A stretch of 5,292 nt of DNA from Flavobacteriaceae bacterium UBA2000 (GTDB lineage: Bacteria > Bacteroidota > Bacteroidia > Flavobacteriales > Flavobacteriaceae), in contig DDCS01000079.1 of NCBI GenBank assembly GCA_002335345.1, positions 1 to 5,292 of the forward strand, given 5' to 3'. The notes under the pieces were generated by a model. The model saw only the letters and a program-made list of their open reading frames with translations. It was not told the DNA's origin and ran no database searches. This document shows, one piece after another, positions 1 to 5,292 of this stretch. The translations under genes were made by a program, and so were the position numbers. The first letter of the stretch is position 1. Every line of letters starts with the position of its first letter.

Positions 1-2009
1 ATATATTCTCTTAGCCGGGTCAGCACGGTGGCCTCGGTTGCAGTATCCATTGAGCTCGTTGGTTCGTCCAAAATGAGGAGACCGGGAGAGTGCAGGAGGG
101 CGCGACACAGGTTAATAGATTGTTTTTGTCCACCAGAAAGCCCTGCGCCGCGCTCGCTTAACTGCAAGTCATAACCAAGTTGATTGATACCTATAAAGTC
201 GTCAACACCAGAAATTTTAGCAATATTTAGAATGTGATCATCTTTATATTCTAAGAATCCCATCTGTAGGTTTTCTTTGACTGTTCCGGAAAAGAGCCAA
301 CTGTCTTGGAGCATTACGCCTACATTGCGTAAAAAATCAGTTTTATTTATTTGTTGAACATCCACTCCGTCGAGAAGTATTGCCCCCTTATCTGGGGCAA
401 TCAATCCGGATGCCAAGCGAGCAATAGTTGACTTTCCGGATCCCATCCGTCCGACTAAAGACACCTTCTGTCCAGCTTCTATCTTAAAAGACAAATTTTC
501 TAAGATTGGAGAATTTGTCTCAGGAAAAGTGTAGGTTACGTTCTTAAATTCGATAGCTCCGCTGAGGGAAGGGCGACTTAGGCCGTGTTCTGTGTCAGTT
601 GACGTCGTTGTTGTTTTCATGAGTGCGTCTAAAGATTTGTAAGCCTGGCGCGCAGAATTCGCTCGAGTCAGTGCAGAGGCAAGTTGTGAAAGAGGTGCAA
701 GCGTTCTACCACCTAATATGACGGCGGCGATCATTGCTCCCATTGTAATGGTTCCATCTTGAATTAGAAAAACCCCAAAAAAGATTGTCGCAATTTGTGC
801 AAATTGCTGGATCGAGGCTGCAAAATTTATGGCAAACTGAGAAAACATTCTGTTTTTCAGCCCTAAATCTGACTGTTCCACAGCAGCATTCTCGAATCGT
901 TTGCTCATCAAACGTCCTGATCCCGTGGCTTTGATTGTTTCTATGCCGCCAAGTGTTTCGATCAAAATTGCTTGTTTTGACATTCCAGATTTCATTGAGG
1001 AGCTTGCTATTTTTGCCAGAAATGGCTGTATGGCTAAGCCAACGATAAACACTAAAGGTACCGCTGCTAGCGGTACATAAGCTAATGGTCCCGCTATTAA
1101 ATAAATAACTCCAACAAAGAAAAAAACGAAAGGCAAATCAACTATTGCAACCAAAGTCGCTGAAGTAAAAAAATCTCTTAAAGTATCGAATTCTCGTACC
1201 ACACTTGCCACAGCGCCAGAGCTTTGTTGTTTAGATTTTGGCTTTATTTGCAAAATACTTTGAAAAATTTTTCTAGCAATCGTGCTATCGGCACGTTGGC
1301 CTGCTTTGTCAATGAAATGGGCGCGAAGGGTCTTGATTACGAAATCAAAACCGAGCGCAATACTGACGCCAATAGTTAAGGCGATAAGTGACTCAATTGC
1401 TTCGTTTGGAACGACGCGGTCGTAAACGACCATAATAAACAATGAACTGGAGAGCCCTAGAAAGTTAGACATCACAGCGGCAATAATTACCTGAAAATAC
1501 AACCACTTACTTCGTAATAGAGCACTAAAAAACCACGATTTATTTTCAGTTTTCGCGGTCTCAGTTTGTTCCAAGCGCGCTAATATTGCGTATCCTGAGA
1601 AATTTTCCTGGGCATCAGTTTCGTTAAGATACTTTTCAACAAAATCATCCTTGGGGCTCGCAACTCTATAAATTCTTTCGTCGCTTACCCCGTATAGTAA
1701 ACTCGGATCACTATTTTTATCAAATATAACCATTGGGCACATGTTATCGGTGATCTTACCAAGGGAAACTTTGCCCAGGCTTGCCCGGTAACCACATTCT
1801 GTTAAAACCTCAACCACGTGTTTGGCTTCAAAGCCATTGTCTGAGGCAGTACTTAGGTCAAAAATAGATTGTGCGCTAATCGATGTCCCATCAATTTTCA
1901 AGAATTGTTGTATACAATTGATAAGGGGGTCTATTCTAGCTTGATAAGGGTCGGACACATTTAACTTTTCCAAGTTATCTTCACTCAAGTCCGGCATATT
2001 GTTTCTCAT
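1..2009 (-). CDS. Type I secretion system permease/ATPase, LapB/LssB-like (3' end beyond window)
   Basis: This is the inner-membrane ABC exporter of a type I secretion system, which uses ATP to push an unfolded substrate through a fusion protein and a TolC-like channel. I translated 669 codons without a stop; the frame runs off the left edge, so the usual length of about 700-720 aa is nearly reached. Residues about 20-150 form a C39-like domain. Cys32 sits in an N-C-I-Q context, not the peptidase D-C-G context, and I see no catalytic His, so it should dock substrate and not cleave it. Residues about 165-430 are the membrane domain, with YDRVVP at 196-201. The ATPase domain starts near 486: probable A-loop Tyr493, Walker A GRMGSGKST 520-528, Q-loop Gln568, signature LSGGQ 624-628, Walker B LLILDE ending D648-E649, D-loop SSMD 652-655. 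The H-loop His is outside. The ATG lies 7 bp after the channel gene's TAG with a weak AGG site overlapping that stop; a second ATG is four codons in. An in-frame stop at 2043-2045 limits upstream extension. Confidence 0.95.
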   Translation of the reverse strand, partial: MRNNMPDLSEDNLEKLNVSDPYQARIDPLINCIQQFLKIDGTSISAQSIFDLSTASDNGFEAKHVVEVLTECGYRASLGKVSLGKITDNMCPMVIFDKNSDPSLLYGVSDERIYRVASPKDDFVEKYLNETDAQENFSGYAILARLEQTETAKTENKSWFFSALLRSKWLYFQVIIAAVMSNFLGLSSSLFIMVVYDRVVPNEAIESLIALTIGVSIALGFDFVIKTLRAHFIDKAGQRADSTIARKIFQSILQIKPKSKQQSSGAVASVVREFDTLRDFFTSATLVAIVDLPFVFFFVGVIYLIAGPLAYVPLAAVPLVFIVGLAIQPFLAKIASSSMKSGMSKQAILIETLGGIETIKATGSGRLMSKRFENAAVEQSDLGLKNRMFSQFAINFAASIQQFAQIATIFFGVFLIQDGTITMGAMIAAVILGGRTLAPLSQLASALTRANSARQAYKSLDALMKTTTTSTDTEHGLSRPSLSGAIEFKNVTYTFPETNSPILENLSFKIEAGQKVSLVGRMGSGKSTIARLASGLIAPDKGAILLDGVDVQQINKTDFLRNVGVMLQDSWLFSGTVKENLQMGFLEYKDDHILNIAKISGVDDFIGINQLGYDLQLSERGAGLSGGQKQSINLCRALLHSPGLLILDEPTSSMDTATEATVLTRLREY

Positions 2010-2016
2010 TTCAAAC

Positions 2017-3384
2017 CTATTTTGCGTTCTCAGTGGAAACAGTTACATCAAAATCTATAAAATTAAGTAAACTGTCAGAGTTTCTAGCCAGCTCGTATTG
2101 TAATATTGTAAGTTCAGACCGCAAGGTTATTATTTGGTCCGAAATTTGATACACCGCAGCATTGGCGGATAAAATTTCTTTCATATTAGTTTGACCAGTA
2201 GACATTTGGTCCGACAAGATTTGCAGCTTTGTATCCGCGCGTTTTTTTTTGTTTTGTATCTCTTTAATTTGTTTTATCAACGTCTGTTTTTTTGACAAGC
2301 CTGCATCAAATTTCCTTTTTGTCTCTTGTTTTATTGAGTCCAGTTCGTTTTGCACGGCGGATAAGCTTTGCTTTGAGGCGTCAATTTTTGCTTTTCGTCT
2401 TCCACCATCTCCGATAGTCCAATTAGCCACTAAACCTAATGAATAGGTCGTCGGATCATCATTTGACATGGGCGAACTTACGCCTGCATTGGCTGAGACA
2501 GTTGGTGACATAGCTGCTTCAGCGAGTCTGAGTTGGTAGCGCGCAGCAAGTAGTGCTCCAGCCGAACTTTTAATTTCAGGAGCTGTCTGCCACAGTACAT
2601 TTAAGTCAGAGGTGTTTATCTCTGATAAAGGGGACTCTACTACAAAATTTTCGTTTGGGACTTTTTGAAAAAACCTGAGAATTTCGTTGATCGATCGATC
2701 TTTCTTCTCTGATAATTGCAATTGGCGCAAATTAAGCTCGCCAATTTCAGAGTCTGCAGATAACAAAATTGATTTGTCAATCAGTCCACTCGACGTCAAT
2801 TTTTGTATTTGATCTCTTAATTTGTTTGCCCTTTTGGAAAATTCATCAAGCAATTGCAGTTGGGCGGTTGAAGTTTGATATTCCACCACAGCTGAGGCTA
2901 CGTCAAATGCAACTGATGATGCTATCGCTTTGAGCGAATTTGCCGCGTTGATACTGTCAATTCGTGCTAGTTCGACTCTAGCGTCTGTTTGACCACCATC
3001 GTAGACAAGCTGGCTTAGTCTCAAGCTAGCGCTAATACCGGCCGTATTGTCTGTTGACAATTTCGTCTCTTCACGCATGAACCCAGATGTAGCATCAGCA
3101 TTTAACTGCATTTTTCGTGATGCTGACTCTACTTTTACTCTGTAATTTTTTTCTCGGAATTTTGCCGCTGCGGCCATGAAAGTTGGGTCTTTGGGTATTG
3201 ACTTCAACATAGCCGATTTTAGGTCCATCGCTTCAGCAATTTTTTCAGTGTTACGTATTTTTTTATTTTCTGGCTTCAGCAGCATTATATCGTTTATTTC
3301 ATTCTGTAAATTAGAACTTGGCGCTGTGCACCCTGAAATTGCAATTAAAGTAACAATCGCGATGTTAGCTATAGGATTATGCAT
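2017..3384 (-). CDS. TolC-family outer-membrane channel lipoprotein of the type I secretion system
   Basis: This is the outer-membrane exit duct that pairs with the ABC exporter encoded 7 bp downstream. The 455-aa product starts with a short lipoprotein signal: hydrophobic residues 5-17, then lipobox I-S-G-C with Cys19 as the lipidated residue. The +2 residue is Thr, not Asp, consistent with outer-membrane sorting. The mature part shows the internal duplication of TolC proteins. Repeat 1 has a beta-strand ending in the classic YDGGQTDARV turn at 128-137, followed by a long helical coiled-coil stretch (about 138-235). Repeat 2 has the matching GDGGRRKAKID turn at 325-335 followed by helices to about 440. 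The length of 455 aa is normal for the family. The ATG at 3384 gives a complete signal peptide; a GGCGGA-like site ends 9 nt upstream, which is rather far. Lipidation is common in NodT/OprM-type efflux channels and less typical of classical secretion TolC, so a role in drug efflux is the main alternative. The tight linkage to a C39-like ABC exporter argues for protein secretion. Confidence 0.93.
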   Translation of the reverse strand: MHNPIANIAIVTLIAISGCTAPSSNLQNEINDIMLLKPENKKIRNTEKIAEAMDLKSAMLKSIPKDPTFMAAAAKFREKNYRVKVESASRKMQLNADATSGFMREETKLSTDNTAGISASLRLSQLVYDGGQTDARVELARIDSINAANSLKAIASSVAFDVASAVVEYQTSTAQLQLLDEFSKRANKLRDQIQKLTSSGLIDKSILLSADSEIGELNLRQLQLSEKKDRSINEILRFFQKVPNENFVVESPLSEINTSDLNVLWQTAPEIKSSAGALLAARYQLRLAEAAMSPTVSANAGVSSPMSNDDPTTYSLGLVANWTIGDGGRRKAKIDASKQSLSAVQNELDSIKQETKRKFDAGLSKKQTLIKQIKEIQNKKKRADTKLQILSDQMSTGQTNMKEILSANAAVYQISDQIITLRSELTILQYELARNSDSLLNFIDFDVTVSTENAK

Positions 3385-3504
3385 TAAACGCAGTCCGCCG
3401 TATAATATTTAATTTTGCAGATCGTAGATTTAAACTCTTAACAAGAATCACCATACTCTTCAATGGTACCTAGGTCATATTTTTTTACAACGAATATGTA
3501 ATAA

Positions 3505-3510
3505 ATTATA
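3505..3510 (-). promoter_or_regulatory. Possible -10 box for the secretion operon
   Basis: A perfect TATAAT reads toward the channel gene and would give a leader of roughly 110-120 nt. No good -35 box lies 16-18 nt upstream; the nearest TTG-type hexamer, TTGCAG, is 23 nt away. The surrounding DNA is AT-rich, so chance occurrence is likely. It is listed because the 718-bp gap makes a separate promoter for the channel-ABC pair probable. Confidence 0.2.
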
Positions 3511-4055
3511 GGACTTAATTGCTTTGAAGTGCACTGCAAAAAAATTGTTTTAAATGATTCCTAATCTTTGAAGCTTTTTGTGTGTTGGGGCACTATGGTT
3601 CTACTCATGGAAATATCCAGAGGGCCAAGCATATGGAGATACACCAGCTACGGTTTGATCTAACTCCACAGGAAATTTTGCCGATATGGCTATCGAATTT
3701 CGAGAGACGTACATGTAAGCAGGTCCTATTTCGCCAAGTAATTAGGTAAATTGGATCGTAAGTCGGCTGTCATTTTGACGAATTGGTACTGAGATTCCTT
3801 AATATGGCGAGGGGTCCAAGCCTTGCTTTAACCTTTTTATAATCTTCTTTACATGTCGCTCCATGAGACCATACGATTTTGTAACCGTTCAAGGTGCAAT
3901 GCACTGCGTAAAATATTGGGTAAACGCTGGGCGGTAAAGTACGGGTTGATAGTGCAAGCGGGTCTCTCTTTTGAATGTATCTGGTGTAAAATGAAACTAG
4001 CACTATTACTTACCGCTTATTGGAATTTTGAACCCTTCATAATATTTGGTTCAGC

Positions 4056-4068
4056 GGAGCAAGGCTCC
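4056..4068. repeat. Small GC-rich inverted repeat (5-bp stem, 3-nt loop)
   Basis: GGAGC and GCTCC flank a 3-nt loop about 35 bp after the transferase stop codon. The position would suit a transcript end, but no T-run follows on either strand, so it is not a standard intrinsic terminator. A run of six T on the minus strand lies closer to the stop (4091-4096), preceded only by the loopless palindrome CTGATCAG. A Rho-independent terminator therefore cannot be called with confidence. Confidence 0.3.
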
Positions 4069-4102
4069 AACTAAAGTATCACTGGTTGTTAAAAAATGCT
4101 GA

Positions 4103-5173
4103 TCAGACATTCGTGATATTGCGGAATTTAGCGGCGTTATGAACAAGCAAATGATATGTAACGACATAGGCAAGTGTGAAGAAAATAATTGCCGTTAATG
4201 CTCCGCGCGTATCCTCAATGAGTGAATATCCCAAAAAGCAGGGAAGTGCCATAAGTGGCCAAGACAAGAACGAACCGATAGGGTTTGCCTCCTTCACTCC
4301 AATGGTTTTGTGGGTCATCAAAATTACGAGGCGCATAAGCACATGATGATAGTGGAGTTTGTCAGGCCGAGAAATGGGGTGCCCTGTTATCAGGCGCCGC
4401 ACCATGGCAAACACAGTATCAAGCACTGGCCAAAGAACGATTAGCAAAACCCCCCATGCCGAGATATTAGGTTCACGGTTTAGCAGAATAATTGCATTCC
4501 AAGCTATCAGATGACCTATGGAGTAGGCACCAGCGTCACCTAAAAACACGCGTCCATGCGGAAAATTCATACACATAAAGCCGATGAACGAAACACAAAT
4601 AACTGCATTAATTATGATAAGATCTGTATGTCCATATTGGTACGCGACCAAGCCAAAGCTTACCATAATTACTATAACCACGGAGCTAGAAAGCCCATTT
4701 AAGCCATCTATTAGATTGATGGCGTGAGTCATTCCAGTCGATGCGAAGATTGTGAAGGCTATGCCAAACAAACTAACAGACATCAAAATGTCAACAGCTG
4801 GGATATTCAAGCGTGTGACGTGCATATTTAAAACAAGGATTGCTAATACGGCTGAGAATGCCGCAACTCCCAGGCGTAGCGATGGGGGCGTATCAGGTCC
4901 TAAATCTTCTAGCAATCCAATCAAAAAGATCGGCAAAGTAGTCCAAAGGAGTGTCCCAAATAAATCGTTGCCAGATAAAAGTGCTCCAGAGAGAACTCCG
5001 ACCGCAATTGCAATTCCACCAACCCTAGGCGTTGGTGCCGTATGTACTGATTGCTTCGCATTTACATGACGATTTGCACGTTTGGCAAATGCCTTACGTT
5101 CCCTGTAAATGACTAAGAGCGTAAATAATGTACTTAGAAACACAAGTATAAGAACCAAAATGTTTGACATCAT
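4103..5173 (-). CDS. MraY/WecA-superfamily polyprenyl-phosphate sugar-1-phosphate transferase
   Basis: This integral membrane enzyme should transfer an N-acetylhexosamine-1-phosphate from a UDP-sugar to undecaprenyl phosphate on the cytoplasmic face, which is the first step of an O-antigen, capsule or exopolysaccharide repeat unit. Numbering from the chosen ATG (356 aa), the family landmarks appear in order. They are a TPRVGG loop at 48-53, the acidic motif L-E-D-L at 88-91 (Glu in place of the first Asp of the usual DD pair), NLIDGLNGL at 153-161, FLGDAGA at 210-216 and the HYHH cluster at 274-277. About ten hydrophobic helices surround them, as expected. The HxHH cluster and lack of MraY-specific features favour the WecA/WbpL branch over MraY of peptidoglycan synthesis; the exact sugar cannot be read. 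A longer frame starts at GTG 5203 but has no ribosome binding site. ATG 5173 has GGAG 10 nt upstream, and ATG 5170 has AGAG 5 nt upstream; both give an N-terminus that begins directly in the first helix. Confidence 0.92.
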   Translation of the reverse strand: MMSNILVLILVFLSTLFTLLVIYRERKAFAKRANRHVNAKQSVHTAPTPRVGGIAIAVGVLSGALLSGNDLFGTLLWTTLPIFLIGLLEDLGPDTPPSLRLGVAAFSAVLAILVLNMHVTRLNIPAVDILMSVSLFGIAFTIFASTGMTHAINLIDGLNGLSSSVVIVIMVSFGLVAYQYGHTDLIIINAVICVSFIGFMCMNFPHGRVFLGDAGAYSIGHLIAWNAIILLNREPNISAWGVLLIVLWPVLDTVFAMVRRLITGHPISRPDKLHYHHVLMRLVILMTHKTIGVKEANPIGSFLSWPLMALPCFLGYSLIEDTRGALTAIIFFTLAYVVTYHLLVHNAAKFRNITNV

Positions 5174-5205
5174 TACTCTGGATCTCCATTGTCTCGCTAT
5201 CACAT

Positions 5206-5235
5206 CAAGTACAAGGACAGTCGCGTGCAGGTCAA
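5206..5235 (-). promoter_or_regulatory. Weak sigma-70-like promoter candidate for the transferase gene
   Basis: On the minus strand TTGACC (5230-5235) is followed after 18 nt by TACTTG (5206-5211). The -35 matches the consensus well; the -10 is poor, at 2 of 6. If real, transcription would begin near 5199, inside the optional GTG-initiated extension, which would favour the ATG at 5173 or 5170 as the true start. Confidence 0.2.
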
Positions 5236-5245
5236 GGGAGTTTAT

Positions 5246-5292
5246 TCAAAGTTTCTTGAAGCCTTCTTGTCTAGCCCCCAATTTCAGAGCCA
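5246..5292 (-). CDS. Possible C-terminal end of an upstream gene (14 codons plus stop)
   Basis: One minus-strand frame entering from the right edge reads ALKLGARQEGFKKL and then TGA at 5246-5248. The other two frames stop within the first few codons of the edge (TGA and TAG). The stretch has a plausible basic, amphipathic C-terminal look and would lie 72 bp upstream of the transferase start in the same orientation, as expected for a surface-polysaccharide operon. Fourteen open codons are too few to exclude chance, and no family can be named. Confidence 0.25.
   Translation of the reverse strand, partial: ALKLGARQEGFKKL

Larger units (their letters stand above)
3385..4102. other. 718-bp intergenic gap without a convincing gene
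   Basis: This gap separates the glycosyl-1-phosphate transferase stop from the channel gene start. The longest open frames overlap antiparallel. One is on the minus strand, 3770-4003 (77 codons, GTG start). The other is on the plus strand, 3853-4074 (73 codons, ATG start). Neither has a ribosome binding site and neither has a composition or motif I recognise. A 38-codon plus-strand frame at 3633-3749 also looks unremarkable. Conceptual translation of the minus strand in all three frames is broken by stops at about the random rate, so a decayed gene is possible but not shown. Other items are a GGAGC-AAG-GCTCC hairpin at 4056-4068, an 8-bp palindrome ACCTAGGT at 3468-3475, and a TATAAT box on the minus strand at 3505-3510. 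I see no tRNA, insertion-sequence ends or CRISPR repeats. Confidence 0.6.

Noticed and set aside
2249..2446. Plus-strand 65-codon ORF inside the channel gene
   Set aside because: It lies wholly antisense to the clearly coding TolC-like gene, has no ribosome binding site, and its Phe/Ser/Cys-rich composition is what the antisense of Lys/Glu-rich helical coding produces.
3401..3406. Perfect TATAAT on the plus strand just upstream of the channel gene
   Set aside because: There is no -35 box 16-18 nt upstream and no plausible gene downstream on that strand; it is an AT-rich chance match.
3176..3412. Plus-strand 78-codon ORF across the 5' end of the channel gene
   Set aside because: It is antisense to the start of the channel gene, and its hydrophobic look is explained by the opposite strand.
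3770..4003. Minus-strand 77-codon ORF in the gap as a hypothetical gene
   Set aside because: It has a GTG start without a ribosome binding site, competing open frames on both strands and no recognisable motif. It is kept only as part of the gap description.
3853..4074. Plus-strand 73-codon ORF in the gap as a hypothetical gene
   Set aside because: It has no ribosome binding site, opposes all other genes, overlaps the minus-strand ORF and has no recognisable domain.
3385..4102. Insertion-sequence remnant or transposase fragment in the gap
   Set aside because: I found no terminal inverted repeats, no target-site duplication and no transposase-like motif in any frame.
4091..4111. Intrinsic terminator after the transferase gene (T-run with CTGATCAG palindrome)
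   Set aside because: The palindrome has no room for a loop, and the remaining stem is too short for a convincing terminator hairpin.
4752..5069. Plus-strand 105-codon ORF inside the transferase gene
   Set aside because: It is antisense to highly conserved motifs of the transferase and resembles no known protein family.

Overview
The window shows three well-supported protein genes, all on the minus strand. In transcription order (right to left) they are an undecaprenyl-phosphate-type sugar-1-phosphate transferase of the MraY/WecA superfamily, a TolC-like outer-membrane lipoprotein, and a type I secretion ABC permease/ATPase of the LapB/LssB class whose C-terminal end is cut off by the left edge. 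The transferase and the secretion pair are separated by about 0.7 kb in which I find no convincing gene.

The host is a Gram-negative bacterium, because it has an outer-membrane TolC-type channel with a lipobox and a type I secretion exporter. Base composition is moderately AT-rich. My best guess is a proteobacterium, possibly a marine alphaproteobacterium, but that is an impression from protein style, with no marker gene to support it.

Layout: 1-2009 ABC exporter (partial); 2017-3384 outer-membrane channel, whose stop lies 7 bp before the ABC start, so the two are almost certainly co-transcribed; 3385-4102 gap with a possible promoter for the secretion operon, a small GC hairpin and only shadow-like short ORFs; 4103-5173 membrane glycosyl-1-phosphate transferase; 5174-5292 its leader, with a weak promoter candidate and possibly the last 14 codons of another minus-strand gene.

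The channel and the ABC protein are two of the three parts of a type I secretion system. The missing part, an HlyD-like membrane fusion protein, would be expected just left of the window. The ABC protein has an N-terminal C39-like domain without recognisable peptidase residues. In known systems of this class that arrangement goes with export of large RTX or repeat adhesins without leader cleavage. The transferase would start a lipid-linked surface glycan in the inner membrane, so the locus as a whole looks like cell-surface or biofilm biology. No substrate gene and no clearly novel system are visible here.
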